Counted from the stretch's first letter, positions 41,580-50,927 are shown. The stretch is 64,000 bases of DNA from Levilactobacillus fujinensis (GCF_003946335.1 NZ_RHNX01000002.1:62001-126000), one strand, 5' to 3'. Numbers and translations: made by a program. Notes: generated from the letters alone by a model not told the origin.

Positions 41580-42152
41580 ATTACGCTTACTTTAACCCCA
41601 TTCAACCATACGTCAATCAAGGATCAGATTGCTGTTCGCCGCTTATATTTGAAGAGTTGGCCCACAACGGAACAGGTTCCTTTTTCCATTCTTCGATTCA
41701 AGGCGCAATCGTCGATCGTTCACTTCTACTCGTTATACGATGCCAATCAATTCGTCGGGTTCACCTACCTCATTTTTCATGAGGACACAATCTACATTTT
41801 CTATCTGGCAATTGAACCGGCCAGCCAAACACAGGGTTATGGCGGCGAACTACTAGAGCAACTAAAAGCCACCTACCCGCAGAAACGGCTCAGTGTCACC
41901 ATCGAATATCTCAGCACGCGGGCCGACAACTACACCCAACGTGTCCAACGGCGGCGGTTCTTCGAAAATCACGGCTTCAAAATGGCTGATTTCTGGATTG
42001 AAGAACAAGGCTTACCCTACCAAGTCATGACCTGGAACGGTGACATGCAAAGCAAAGAACTTGAAAAGGTCGTTCGTCACTACTCCGGAATTCTCTTCCG
42101 GTTCTTCGTCAACCTCGAGGTCCACACCCTCGGGATACCGGATAACTATTAA
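41580..42152 (+). CDS. GNAT family acetyltransferase, probable AUU start
   Basis: 190-residue N-acetyltransferase of the GNAT superfamily. FVGFTYLIFHEDTIYIFYLA is the beta2-beta4 core and EPASQTQGYGGELLEQL is the acetyl-CoA-binding Q/RxxGxG/A loop. The frame opens after an in-frame TAG at 41568 and has no ATG, GTG or TTG until TTG 41649, which would remove strand 1 and helix 1 (IKDQIAVRRLYLKSWPTTEQ). A strong GGAGG at 41570-41574 stands exactly 5 bases before an ATT at 41580, so I infer an AUU start. A sequencing error or a use of the late TTG are the alternatives. Substrate unknown. Confidence 0.78.
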   Translation: MTLTLTPFNHTSIKDQIAVRRLYLKSWPTTEQVPFSILRFKAQSSIVHFYSLYDANQFVGFTYLIFHEDTIYIFYLAIEPASQTQGYGGELLEQLKATYPQKRLSVTIEYLSTRADNYTQRVQRRRFFENHGFKMADFWIEEQGLPYQVMTWNGDMQSKELEKVVRHYSGILFRFFVNLEVHTLGIPDNY

Positions 42153-42159
42153 ACTAGTC

Positions 42160-42200
42160 AAAAGCGACCGACTCGCAAAGGTGAGTTGGTCGCTTTTTTT
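42160..42200 (+). terminator. Bidirectional terminator after the GNAT gene
   Basis: AAAAGCGACCGACTC pairs with GAGTTGGTCGCTTTT (one G-T type mismatch) and is followed by TTT; the minus-strand phosphatase gene ends just beyond it. Confidence 0.9.
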
Positions 42201-42207
42201 ATTCTGA

Positions 42208-42996
42208 CTAGTGAGCGGCTTTGGTTAATAAGTTGGCCTTGATTGCCTTGATTTGTGCTGGCGTAATCTTTAAGCCCTTCTTCACATAGTTATCCATGGA
42301 ACCATATTGCTTGTTTACCTGCTTGTAGAAGGCGTTCAGTAACGCTGGCTTAGCCCACGTCACGTTTAATTGTGTGTTGGACAGTAAGTAATCACGTTGA
42401 ACATCTTTCTTACTTACACCTAAGATACTATAAATGATGGCCGCCGACGTTCCCGTCCGGTCCATTCCGTGGGAACAATGGAATAATAACGCACCCTTTT
42501 TGTTTTCGGAGATTTGGACTAACAGGTTGCGGTAACTGCGGCGGGCAGCACCCTTGGTAGCCATGTCGAAGTACATGCCTTCGTCATCATTATCGTAGTT
42601 GGACTTGGTTCCCAGAACGGAAGCTTGCATGTACTTCACACCATCCATCACGGGATCCGGTTTCTTCAAGATTTGTTCCGTCGTCCGTAAATCGACGATT
42701 TCACTCAAATGATAGTTAGCCGTCAATTGGAGCTGATCGGAAATTGTCATCTTTTCTAAGGAGTCACTCCGAAGCAGTTTACCCAGCTTGACCCGTTGAC
42801 CGGTCTTAGTCTTGTAGCCCCCCATGTCGCGCATGTTTTCGGGACCACTCAAATGAATTGGCCGGCTCACCTTTTGTGAGATAGCGGGTTGCAGTTGTGC
42901 ATCCGTCGGTGTTGCGGTAGCGGCGTAGGCTGGTGTCACCGCAGTCGCTAAGACTAAGGAGCAGCCGAGTGTTGCCAGTACTGTCTGGAATCGCAT
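42208..42996 (-). CDS. Secreted tyrosine-protein phosphatase (DSP-like)
   Basis: 262-residue secreted phosphatase of the Y_phosphatase3 family. Signal peptide 1-25 (LATLGCSLVLATAVTPAYA-AT). The P-loop is HCSHGMDRTGTS with nucleophile Cys174 and Arg180; GPENMRDMGGYKT and KLLRSDSLEKMT are conserved family blocks before it, with the general acid Asp probably in YDNDDEGMYFD. Related proteins dephosphorylate phosphotyrosine and phosphoinositides outside the cell. A GGGGAAATTATTAACT leader precedes ATG. Monocistronic. Confidence 0.92.
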   Translation of the reverse strand: MRFQTVLATLGCSLVLATAVTPAYAATATPTDAQLQPAISQKVSRPIHLSGPENMRDMGGYKTKTGQRVKLGKLLRSDSLEKMTISDQLQLTANYHLSEIVDLRTTEQILKKPDPVMDGVKYMQASVLGTKSNYDNDDEGMYFDMATKGAARRSYRNLLVQISENKKGALLFHCSHGMDRTGTSAAIIYSILGVSKKDVQRDYLLSNTQLNVTWAKPALLNAFYKQVNKQYGSMDNYVKKGLKITPAQIKAIKANLLTKAAH

Positions 42997-43186
42997 AGTT
43001 AATAATTTCCCCTTTCTGAATAGTCTTAGAATAGCAATTTCATGTAAAGGACCGACAAACTTTATGTAAGTGTTTTGTATGATATCTTATCAAATACATA
43101 ATGAAAAGGTCATCAATCCCGGTCCGTTGACTTTTCTCACTGGGACGTCCAGACTTGAATTTAAAGATTTTAAAGGAGGTCTCCAG

Positions 43187-43903
43187 ATGTCCTGGTTACT
43201 CATTATCATCCCCGGCATGCTCGCCGGCCTCGTACAAGGACTCACGGGATTTGGGGCCGCAATCATCATGATGATTTTCCTGCCGTCACTGCTTCCCATC
43301 GACCAGAGTGCTGGTGTAGCGGCACTGATCATGTCAGCCAGCGTGCTCACCCTGGTGATTCGCTATCACCACGAAATTCGACTCAAACGTATCATTATTC
43401 CCTTTCTCATCTACGCTGGTGTCGCGTCCTGGTCCGTTCACCTCGGTAATGTCCTCGATGTTCATCTTCTACGAACACTGCTCGGCGGGTTACTCGTGAT
43501 CCTGGCCCTCTTTTTTTCGGTCTTCAAGCACGCCGATAATCGGCAATACCCGTTACTCATCGCCGGTATTTTCATGATTGTTTCCGGATTTTTCAACGGC
43601 CTATTTGGCATCGGTGGTCCCTTGATGGCGCTATATTTTCTTTCCCTGGCGAAAACAACGCCGGCATATATTGCCAGCATTCAAACCTTTTTTCTGATTG
43701 ATATCATCTACATCACCACACTGCGGGTCACCACCGGTATTCTGATTGTTCAAGACATCCCCATTATCCTCGTCGGCATGGTGGGTGCCGTCTGTGGGAC
43801 AATTGTCGCTAACCACCTGCTGAACCGCATGAATATGGTTATGGTGCAGCATCTCGTCTACCTCTTCATCGGCGTCAGTGGTGTTTACTATCTATTCTTC
43901 TAA
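43187..43903 (+). CDS. TauE/SafE family membrane exporter
   Basis: 238-residue membrane protein with about seven or eight segments. PGMLAGLVQGLTGFGAAIIM and IVSGFFNGLFGIGGPLMALY are the two internally repeated signatures of TauE/SafE (DUF81) proteins, which are linked to sulfite, sulfoacetate or organosulfonate export. AAAGGAGG lies 7 bases before ATG 43187; the frame continues 117 bases upstream without coding sense. Monocistronic; substrate uncertain. Confidence 0.9.
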   Translation: MSWLLIIIPGMLAGLVQGLTGFGAAIIMMIFLPSLLPIDQSAGVAALIMSASVLTLVIRYHHEIRLKRIIIPFLIYAGVASWSVHLGNVLDVHLLRTLLGGLLVILALFFSVFKHADNRQYPLLIAGIFMIVSGFFNGLFGIGGPLMALYFLSLAKTTPAYIASIQTFFLIDIIYITTLRVTTGILIVQDIPIILVGMVGAVCGTIVANHLLNRMNMVMVQHLVYLFIGVSGVYYLFF

Positions 43904-43960
43904 GCAGTGAGGTTGACCTTAATTTGAGTCAAAAGCCCGTCCATTTGCCGTTGACAATCC

Positions 43961-44076
43961 CCTCAGCAAGCGAAATTTCTGGCAAACCGAGCGCGGTCAT
44001 TGCCCCTTAATTTAACGCAGTACTAATCTTCTACTGTCACAGAAATAGCGTACATAATTTGGCGTTCAACCTTGGT
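43961..44076 (+). repeat. Repeat R2, copy 3
   Basis: Blocks AGCGAAATTTCTGGCAAACC, GAGCGCGGTCATTGCCC, ACTGTCACAGAAATAGCG and ATAATTTGGCGTTCAACC align in order with copy 1. Confidence 0.55.
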
Positions 44077-44085
44077 AATCAACAA

Positions 44086-44123
44086 AAAACGGGTCAGATG
44101 GAAACCACCATCAACCCGTTTTC
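44086..44123. terminator. Bidirectional terminator
   Basis: AAAACGGGT-GATGG pairs with CCATC-AACCCGTTTT between the converging TauE and DHA2 genes, with T runs at both ends. Confidence 0.8.
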
Positions 44124-44125
44124 TT

Positions 44126-45511
44126 TTACTCTGCTTTTTTCAATTGTCGTGCCAATAGCCAGCAGACAAACACCATCCCCGTCGACAACAAGTAGCTAAA
44201 CTTGATGCCCACCAGCTGACTATTCATTGACCAGTGAATGTGACTGGTACTCGTCAGGCTAATGATAGCGACCAATAGCGCTGTCCCAAACGAAGCTGCT
44301 ACCTGGCGCAACGTATTGTAAACTGCCACGCCATCCGGAATCATCGGCAGCGGCAGCATTGACCAGGCATGTGTCTGAATTGGAATCAACACTAGGACTA
44401 ATCCTAATTGGCGAATCGTCTGCCCAGCAATTACGTAAGCCATTGACGACTGACTCTCTGTGGCACTCAACAATAACGATCCACTCATATCAATCGTCAA
44501 TCCGACCATTACCATTCGTCGAAAATTATATTTGTCGTAAAACCGACCACTCAACGGCGAAATAATGGCCGTGCAGATTGACCCCGGTAATAGCGTTAGT
44601 CCCGATACCAGTGCGCTTTGATGGAACACATTTTGGACCAGCACCGGAATAATAATGGAATTGCCGTACATTGTGACCATCAGTAACATGTTAATGATCA
44701 GTGGGAGATTGAACTGTCGGTAACGAAACACGTGCAAATTCAACAATGGCGCCGTCTTTGTCCACTGACTCTTGGCAAACAATCCCAGCAGAATTATCCC
44801 CAGGGCTAGCGGAACGATGCCCTTTAACGACAAAAATGCCGTCTCACCAACATTTGAAAAACTATAGAGCGCAAGCGTTAAGCCCAGTCCGGATAGGAAC
44901 AACCCAGTGCGGTCCAACGGCTGGCGATGTAGGTCGCCCACATTTGCTAAGAACTTAGGCGCTAACAGCACGTCGAGCGCCATCAACGGCAACGTTAAGC
45001 CGAACAGATAGGACCAACTCAGATGGGCCAAAATAACCCCGGCCACCGTTGGCCCCAGTACTGGGGCTAAATTCAGCGCCAATCCGACAATGCCCATCGC
45101 CGCTCCCCGTTCACTGGGCTTGGTCGACGTCATAACAACCACGTTGACCAGTGGAATAATGATACCCGCTCCCAACGCCTGAATCATCCGACCAACAATT
45201 AAGACCGGATAGATCGGTGCCGTCGCACCAATCAGTGAGCCCAAGATAAAAATCAACGACGCCGTAAAATATAATTGGCGGGTCGTGTACCGTTTGATCA
45301 AATACGCGGTGGTCGGAATCATGAGCGCATTGATCAATAAGTAGCCGTTGTTGAGCCACTGTCCCTGCGCCGTGGTGATATGAAACGCCCGCATAATTGC
45401 GGGTAAAGCGGTGGACATCAATGTCTGGTTCAGGACGCTGAGAAACGCACCGACCATGATCAGTGCGAAGGAAAAACGATTCTTATGCATAACTTGCCCA
45501 ACGACCTTCAT
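44126..45511 (-). CDS. DHA2 family (EmrB/QacA-type) drug efflux MFS protein
   Basis: 461-residue transporter with about 14 membrane segments. MVGAFLSVLNQTLMSTALPA is the DHA2 helix 1 (with Asn where many have Asp), LINALMIPTTAYLIKRYTTR is motif A, and VLGPTVAGVILAHLSWSYLF is antiporter motif C. It would extrude lipophilic drugs or bile-type compounds by proton antiport. No clear ribosome site precedes ATG 45511; an ATG 7 codons later (MHKNRFSFA) is an alternative. The 5' region is GC-rich and may fold (GCGGAGG and GGGGGCAG segments). Confidence 0.9.
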   Translation of the reverse strand: MKVVGQVMHKNRFSFALIMVGAFLSVLNQTLMSTALPAIMRAFHITTAQGQWLNNGYLLINALMIPTTAYLIKRYTTRQLYFTASLIFILGSLIGATAPIYPVLIVGRMIQALGAGIIIPLVNVVVMTSTKPSERGAAMGIVGLALNLAPVLGPTVAGVILAHLSWSYLFGLTLPLMALDVLLAPKFLANVGDLHRQPLDRTGLFLSGLGLTLALYSFSNVGETAFLSLKGIVPLALGIILLGLFAKSQWTKTAPLLNLHVFRYRQFNLPLIINMLLMVTMYGNSIIIPVLVQNVFHQSALVSGLTLLPGSICTAIISPLSGRFYDKYNFRRMVMVGLTIDMSGSLLLSATESQSSMAYVIAGQTIRQLGLVLVLIPIQTHAWSMLPLPMIPDGVAVYNTLRQVAASFGTALLVAIISLTSTSHIHWSMNSQLVGIKFSYLLSTGMVFVCWLLARQLKKAE

Positions 45512-45674
45512 ATGTAATTTCGTACTAAAATTTGAGCGGAACTGCCCCCAAACAACCTTCTAAAATTTGTAGATTATCCTCCGCCCTCAAAAGCACTCTT
45601 TTTAGCATATGGATACCCTCACCGTTTGTCAACTTGAGATGGCTCACCCACTCAGTCATTTTTCGACAAAATCG

Positions 45675-45730
45675 TGTGGACCAAAAGATCGTCGGCTATG
45701 GGCTCAAGCACGTCGTACCGCTCCAAGCCA
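45675..45730 (+). repeat. Repeat R1, copy G (5' block only)
   Basis: GATCGTCGGCTATGGGCTCA and AGCACGTCGTACCGCT match the start of copy A (GGTCGGCAGATATGGGCTCA, GGCACGTCGTTCT). The rest of the unit is missing. The surrounding 358-base gap holds no gene. Confidence 0.55.
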
Positions 45731-45803
45731 TTTCCACCCGATGACTAGACATATTTAAGTACAATCAGCTCTCTTTTGGTCCACATCTTCACTGTAAAGC
45801 AAA

Positions 45804-45836
45804 AGCACTGTAAACCCAGATTGGTTTTACAGTGCT
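45804..45836 (-). terminator. Terminator of the GntR-ABC operon
   Basis: AGCACTGTAAAACC pairs with GGTTTACAGTGCT (one bulge) on the minus strand and is followed by TTTGC. Confidence 0.75.
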
Positions 45837-45869
45837 GATTTGGTCTAGTTGCCAGTTATCTTTTACGCG

Positions 45870-46634
45870 TTAGTTCGGAATCGTTTCAACCCACTTCTTC
45901 AACAAGAAAACATTGATGACCGATTCAACTAAGGCCACCACGAGCACCCCAGCAATATTGATCAGGAGCTGAGTTTGTTGCCCGCCACTCAGAATTCCGC
46001 CGAGATTGTTGAACTCACTCAACATGAAGATGGCCACGCGCGTCACCAGGTAGATGACAACGATGTATAAGACCACGTCCACTGCCCGCCGACTCACATT
46101 TGGCAAGAAATTATTCGTCGCACTGACCGCTAGATGGACCAGTGAGATGGTTGTCCAGCCCATGATGAAAATGGCCAGCGCCATGCCGAAGACGCCGAAA
46201 ACAACTTTAGTTGCTTCAAGCGTGGTGTATTCAGGACCCGTCATTTGTGCCAAGATTTTCGTAAAATAAGTGTTTTCTACTGTTGCCGTAATCAAGTAAA
46301 GGACGACTTGAATGACGCCGAAGTAGATAAACATGACGAACGTCGTAATCAGGTTACTCAAATATAATTGCGTTTCACCAATTGGAATCAACCGGTACGT
46401 GTCGCGCGTATAGACCCGTTCAGTTTCGATACTGAGCATAATAAAGACGATCCAGATTGTGGGTACAGACCAAGCCGCAGTGACCCCAAGCAGTTCACCA
46501 TCGGCAATGCCCCTAGTTGCCAAGCTCCACAGCAGGGTAACGGCAATCACCGCTAGTTCTGCCAGAATAATCTTATTGACCAGTCGGAATCGGCTCCGAC
46601 CGAGTACCTTAAATAATGACCCAAAACTAGTCAT
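45870..46634 (-). CDS. ABC transporter permease, YtrC-like
   Basis: 254-residue membrane permease with six segments (LAELAVIAVTLLWSLATRG, TAAWSVPTIWIVFIMLSIET, LITTFVMFIYFGVIQVVLYL and three more). ATG 46634 overlaps the stop of the ATPase gene by 8 bases, with GGGGAGC upstream; the longer open frame would run through the ATPase gene. Together with the ATPase and the GntR/YtrA-type repressor it forms a three-gene unit of the kind induced by cell-wall-active antibiotics, although the solute is unknown. Confidence 0.85.
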   Translation of the reverse strand: MTSFGSLFKVLGRSRFRLVNKIILAELAVIAVTLLWSLATRGIADGELLGVTAAWSVPTIWIVFIMLSIETERVYTRDTYRLIPIGETQLYLSNLITTFVMFIYFGVIQVVLYLITATVENTYFTKILAQMTGPEYTTLEATKVVFGVFGMALAIFIMGWTTISLVHLAVSATNNFLPNVSRRAVDVVLYIVVIYLVTRVAIFMLSEFNNLGGILSGGQQTQLLINIAGVLVVALVESVINVFLLKKWVETIPN

Positions 46635-47337
46635 GGTTAACGCTCCCCTCGTACAAGCTTTCGTAGTAGGCTTCAATGCCAATCCCAAATTTCTCACGAA
46701 TCTCATCGCTCTGCTTGTGTGCGTAAATCGTTTGGTCCTTGACAATGACGATCTCATCTAAAATCGGTGCGATCTCTGAAACGTAGTGATCGCTGATGAC
46801 CATCGTCGCGTCGTCTGGTTTCCATTTGATAATACTGCTAATAATCTTCTTACGACTCATGCTGTCGATCCCGCTAAACGGTTCGTCTAGCAGGTACAAG
46901 TGCGCCTGCCGCGCTAAGGTCAAGGCAATAACGACCTTTTCCTTCATCCCCTTCGACAACGCACCCAACTTGAGGCTCGTATCAATCTGCAGGAAGGTCA
47001 CCAACTCTTCATATCGTTGCCCACTAAAGTCCGGATAAACCGTCCGATAAAAGTCGGCAATGCGATCGATCCGCGTGTTTGCTCGGAATCCCCGCAGTTG
47101 TTCGGTGAAGCTCACATTGCTTTTGTGGTGTGCCGTCACGCTATCACCACACACCGCAATCGTCCCAGACCCCTTTGCGCTCCCCGTGATCAATCGCATC
47201 AGCGTCGTCTTTCCGGCACCATTTTCCCCTAACAGACCAACAATCTTCCCGGTCTCCAGGGTCAGGTCGATACCATTCAAAATCGTTTTTAAATTGTGCT
47301 TGTACGTCAACTTCTCAATCGCTAAAACGTTAGTCAT
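46627..47337 (-). CDS. ABC transporter ATP-binding protein
   Basis: 236-residue ATPase. Walker A LLGENGAGKTTLMRL, signature LSKGMKEKVVIALTLA, Walker B LYLLDEPFSGIDSMS and switch His VISDHYVSEIA are all present. Its start overlaps the gntR gene by 8 bases and its stop overlaps the permease by 8 bases, so the three are translated in a coupled way. Confidence 0.93.
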   Translation of the reverse strand: MTNVLAIEKLTYKHNLKTILNGIDLTLETGKIVGLLGENGAGKTTLMRLITGSAKGSGTIAVCGDSVTAHHKSNVSFTEQLRGFRANTRIDRIADFYRTVYPDFSGQRYEELVTFLQIDTSLKLGALSKGMKEKVVIALTLARQAHLYLLDEPFSGIDSMSRKKIISSIIKWKPDDATMVISDHYVSEIAPILDEIVIVKDQTIYAHKQSDEIREKFGIGIEAYYESLYEGSVNHD

Positions 47338-47704
47338 GTTGCTGCCCCCTTCCTGCGATATAAGTCTTCAGGCTCGAAATAATTTGTTCATCCGTCAAAT
47401 TCAATGCATGTAATTCGTTGTAGACCCGCTCCAATTGCTCCACAATCAACTGCTCCTTTAATTGGGTAATTCGATTTTTGTCCATCGTGACGAAATTCCC
47501 CTTTCCCCGTTGAGACTCGATGGTGCCCTCCGTGATCATTTCCCCGAGTGCCCGCTGAACGGTGTTGACGTTAACCGTCAAATCCACCGCCAATTGACGA
47601 ACGGCCGGCAGCTTATCCCCTGGCTCCAGCGTGCCGGTCATCATTTCATGATAGAGGTGATTCTTGATTTGATAGTAAATCGGGACCTTATCATCAAACT
47701 TCAT
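47330..47704 (-). CDS. GntR family regulator, YtrA subfamily
   Basis: 124-residue regulator with an N-terminal GntR winged helix (VPIYYQIKNHLYHEMMTGTL, PAVRQLAVDLTVNVNTVQRA, GTIESQRGKGNFV) and the short helical tail of YtrA-type repressors (QLKEQLIVEQLERVYNELHA). First gene of an ABC transporter operon and probably its repressor. GGGAGG precedes ATG. Confidence 0.93.
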   Translation of the reverse strand: MKFDDKVPIYYQIKNHLYHEMMTGTLEPGDKLPAVRQLAVDLTVNVNTVQRALGEMITEGTIESQRGKGNFVTMDKNRITQLKEQLIVEQLERVYNELHALNLTDEQIISSLKTYIAGRGQQHD

Positions 47705-47915
47705 ATTGTCCTGCCTCCCTAGTGTTATATTTTACTATTACACTATAACATGCGGTTACCCGATTCGCAATAGCGAACGTTAAATTAGTGCGAAATGGCC
47801 ACACTCCCCATTCCAAGTCTAACGTGGCTGCTACGGTCTCGACGTCCAGAATAATCCAGCACAACCAGCGTCGGCGTGCGACCATCCTTAACCAACTGAT
47901 TCATTTTCGTCAGCA

Positions 47916-47963
47916 AAAAGGCGCCACGTCAGCAACCATAACTGGTAACTAACGTGACGCCTT
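47916..47963 (-). terminator. Terminator of the pnt operon
   Basis: On the minus strand AAGGCGTCACGT pairs with ACGTGGCGCCTT (one mismatch), followed by TTT, 36 bases past the pntB stop. Confidence 0.8.
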
Positions 47964-47998
47964 AACACATTCTATTACGCAATCAGACAAGCTGACGA

Positions 47999-49414
47999 TT
48001 ACTCCAAGTATTGCTTAGTAGAAGCCACGATATCTTGTAGCCCCTTCTTAGCATCGGAGAAGAACATTTGCGTGTTGTCCATGGAGAACAATGGGTTTTG
48101 CACGCCGGCATACCCTGTACTCATGGAACGCTTGATGACCACAACGGACTTCGACTTGTCGACATCCAGAATTGGCATCCCAGAAATTTCGTTACCACTT
48201 TCCCGAGCTAACGGGTTGGTAACATCGTTGGCCCCAATGACCAGCGAAACATCAGTACTTTCGAACATTGGGTTGGCATCGTCCAACTGCTTCATTTGTT
48301 CATAAGGCACGTTGACATCGGCCAACAACACGTTCATATGACCAGGCATCCGTCCAGCAACTGGGTGAATGGCATAGTTCACATTGATTCCTTTATCGGT
48401 CAAAACCTTGGCTAATTCGGCAACTTCATGTTGTGCTTGGGCAGCAGCTAAGCCGTACCCAGGAACGATCATAACGTTTTGAGCGTAAGCTAACTGTAAC
48501 CCAATATCGTCGGCAGAGGTTTCCTTGACATCAACCGGAACGGCATCGGCAGCACTACTCGTGTCACTATCGCCAGTCCCAAAGCCCCCAGCCAAAATGT
48601 TGGCCACGGACCGGTTCATGGCATCGGCCATCTGTAAGGTCAAGATGGTCCCGGCAGCCCCAACTAAGGCACCGGCAATGATCAGGACTTGGTTATTGAT
48701 AACGAACCCGGCAAAGGCTACCGCTAAGCCAGTGAAGGCATTTAACAGAGAAACCACGACGGGCATGTCGGCCCCACCAATTGGCAACGTCATCAACAGC
48801 CCAAAGACCAAACTCATGGCCAAGGCTAAGATAACGTACCAGATATTGGTTGGGTAACCGATCATGAACCAAGCTGAAGCTAAAATGGCAATGACCACAA
48901 TGATGTTTAAGATCCGTGCCCCAGGTACCGTAATTGGTTTCCCGGAGACGTGACCTGAAAGCTTCCCGGTCGCAATCAATGACCCGGAGAAGGTGATTCC
49001 CCCAATAATAACGTCCAGCAGAACTGGCAGGGAGAACGCGATACTTAAGCTAGCACCGTCACCTTTAAGTAAGTAATCGAAGATCCCGATAACGGCGGCA
49101 GCACCACCACCAACGGCGTTGAACAGACTAACCAGTTGTGGCACGTCGGTCATTGGCACCTTGCGCGCCTTGACGACCCCGTAAAGGATCCCCAACGCTA
49201 GGCCCAAGAGTAAAACAATCCAGCCAATGGCGTCAATTTTACCTTCAATAATAATCGTGACAATAATCGTAATAACGGCTAGGAACATCCCAACGGCTGA
49301 CAGGCCATTCCCGTGCCGAGCGGTCTTTGGTGAACGCATCATGTGAACACCTAAAACGTAGCAGACCGCGGATACCAAATAAATTAAGGAAGAAATCGTC
49401 TGTAGGGCACTCAT
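47999..49414 (-). CDS. pntB: NAD(P) transhydrogenase subunit beta
   Basis: 471-residue PntB. The N-terminal part has about nine membrane segments that make the proton channel with PntAB, and the C-terminal part (about 300-471) is the NADP(H)-binding domain III: YAQNVMIVPGYGLAAAQAQH, then AIHPVAGRMPGHMNVLLADV and VVIKRSMSTGYAGVQNPLF. The complex couples hydride transfer from NADH to NADP+ with proton movement. Start overlaps the previous gene by 4 bases, with GGAGG upstream. Last gene of a three-gene operon. Confidence 0.96.
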   Translation of the reverse strand: MSALQTISSLIYLVSAVCYVLGVHMMRSPKTARHGNGLSAVGMFLAVITIIVTIIIEGKIDAIGWIVLLLGLALGILYGVVKARKVPMTDVPQLVSLFNAVGGGAAAVIGIFDYLLKGDGASLSIAFSLPVLLDVIIGGITFSGSLIATGKLSGHVSGKPITVPGARILNIIVVIAILASAWFMIGYPTNIWYVILALAMSLVFGLLMTLPIGGADMPVVVSLLNAFTGLAVAFAGFVINNQVLIIAGALVGAAGTILTLQMADAMNRSVANILAGGFGTGDSDTSSAADAVPVDVKETSADDIGLQLAYAQNVMIVPGYGLAAAQAQHEVAELAKVLTDKGINVNYAIHPVAGRMPGHMNVLLADVNVPYEQMKQLDDANPMFESTDVSLVIGANDVTNPLARESGNEISGMPILDVDKSKSVVVIKRSMSTGYAGVQNPLFSMDNTQMFFSDAKKGLQDIVASTKQYLE

Positions 49415-49722
49415 TTCTGATCATCCTCCTTTTTGGCTGCTGGTTTGCGGTCAAACATTCCTAACATCCGGTCGGTAACGGTATAACCACCCGCAACGTT
49501 GACGGCCGCAAAGAAGGCACCAAAGAATGCTAAACAATAGAAGACCCAGCTATTAGCCTCGGCCGCGATGACAAATGCCCCCACGACAACGACCCCGTGA
49601 ATCGCATTGGCCCCAGACATCATTGGGGTCTGTAAGGTTGCTGGAATTTTACTCATAACTTCAAATCCGACTAATAGACTCAAAACAAAGATTGCTAAGT
49701 TCGTAAATAGTTCTTCACTCAT
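49411..49722 (-). CDS. pntAB: NAD(P) transhydrogenase subunit alpha part 2
   Basis: 103-residue membrane subunit with three to four segments (NLAIFVLSLLVGFEVMSKIP, AIHGVVVVGAFVIAAEA, YCLAFFGAFFAAVNVAGGYT). TLQTPMMSGANAIHGV is the hallmark of the PntA C-terminal membrane part. Split from PntAA, as in many Gram-positive and alphaproteobacterial operons. Overlaps both neighbours by 4 bases. Confidence 0.95.
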   Translation of the reverse strand: MSEELFTNLAIFVLSLLVGFEVMSKIPATLQTPMMSGANAIHGVVVVGAFVIAAEANSWVFYCLAFFGAFFAAVNVAGGYTVTDRMLGMFDRKPAAKKEDDQK

Positions 49723-50927
49723 GCTTGATCAACTCCTTTTTTATCGTCTGGTTGATCGGCGGGCGTCTCCTCCGCGCTAGCAGGGTGACGTTCTGGTAAA
49801 TCCATCGCCGAACGTTCGCGACTACTAATAATTTCACCTTGATACGTCGCGAGCAACTCCCCAACAACTTCATCGTCCACGTCAAAGACCAGTTCGCCAT
49901 CCTTGGTAATATCCGTGATGACTGACTGAACGTTCTTGGCGTACATGTCAGAAGCAGAAGCAGGCAGTTGACTGGCCATGTCACCAGCACCAACGATCTG
50001 GGCATCATTTGCCGTCGTCACCGTTTCGCTAGGCTTAGACCCCGCAACGTTACCGCCTAACTCACTGGCGGCTAAATCGATAAAGAGCTTTCCGGCCTTA
50101 GCTTCGTCCACCGACTTCTGGGTAACCAGTAAAGGTGGCCGACGTCCAGGAACTTGTGCGGTCGTGATGACCACATCGCTCTGAGCAATAAATTCAGCTA
50201 ATTCAGCCTGTTGTTGTGCAGTTTCTTCAGGAGTCAATGCCCGCGCGTAACCGCCTTCACCAGTGGCCGAAACAGAAGTCGTTAGGAACGTTGCCCCCAA
50301 GGATTCAACTTCGCCCCGTGATGCTGGTCGAATATCGTATCCGGAAACCATTGCCCCTAATCGTTTTGCAGTCCCAATCGCTTGCAGACCAGCAACCCCG
50401 GTCCCTAAGACTAAGACCTTGGTTGGCTTAGCAGTCCCGGCAGCAGTGATCATCATCGGTAGGTACCGTGAGAATCGATCCGCCGCCAACAGGGCTGCTT
50501 TGTAACCGGCTACACTGGCTTGTGAACTTAAAACGTCCATCGTTTGCGCCCGTGAAACCGTCCGTGGCAAGAGTTCAAATGCCAGTGCATTAACTTTTTT
50601 AGCCGCTAATTTCTTAACGAAGTCTAAATCCGTTAATGGTGATAATAAGCCTAAAAGTGTCTGGCCAGCTTGTAACTGATCAACCACGTCGTCGCCAGGT
50701 TGGTCAACCGTCGCGATAATGGTCGCCTGCTTCACAGCAGAGGCGCGATCGACAACTTTCGCCCCCGCATCCGTGTAGACAGCATCTTGATAGAAGGCTC
50801 GTTCACCAGCCCCCTGTTCGATCAGCACTTGATAATCACTTTTGACCAGCTTGCGAACAACGTCCGGTGATAGAGCAACCCGATTCTCGCCAGGTGCTTC
50901 TTTCAAAGCCGAAATGGTAATTGACAT
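49719..50927 (-). CDS. pntAA: NAD(P) transhydrogenase subunit alpha part 1
   Basis: 402-residue NAD(H)-binding subunit (domain I). EAPGENRVALSPDVVRKLVK is the alanine-dehydrogenase/PNT N-terminus, VLVLGTGVAGLQAIGTAKRL the Rossmann glycine loop and YDIRPASRGEVESLGA the NAD ribose-binding Asp region; TTAQVPGRRPPLLVT is another family block. The acidic tail (DLPERHPASAEETPADQPDD) links to the membrane part. I start at ATG 50927, 9 bases after AAGGGG; an ATG three codons earlier touches that site. First gene of the operon. Supplies NADPH in an organism without a respiratory need for it. Confidence 0.95.
   Translation of the reverse strand: MSITISALKEAPGENRVALSPDVVRKLVKSDYQVLIEQGAGERAFYQDAVYTDAGAKVVDRASAVKQATIIATVDQPGDDVVDQLQAGQTLLGLLSPLTDLDFVKKLAAKKVNALAFELLPRTVSRAQTMDVLSSQASVAGYKAALLAADRFSRYLPMMITAAGTAKPTKVLVLGTGVAGLQAIGTAKRLGAMVSGYDIRPASRGEVESLGATFLTTSVSATGEGGYARALTPEETAQQQAELAEFIAQSDVVITTAQVPGRRPPLLVTQKSVDEAKAGKLFIDLAASELGGNVAGSKPSETVTTANDAQIVGAGDMASQLPASASDMYAKNVQSVITDITKDGELVFDVDDEVVGELLATYQGEIISSRERSAMDLPERHPASAEETPADQPDDKKGVDQA

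Noticed and set aside
47694..47885. 63-codon minus-strand frame upstream of the GntR gene
   Set aside because: No motif or good ribosome site, and it overlaps the start and ribosome site of gntR.
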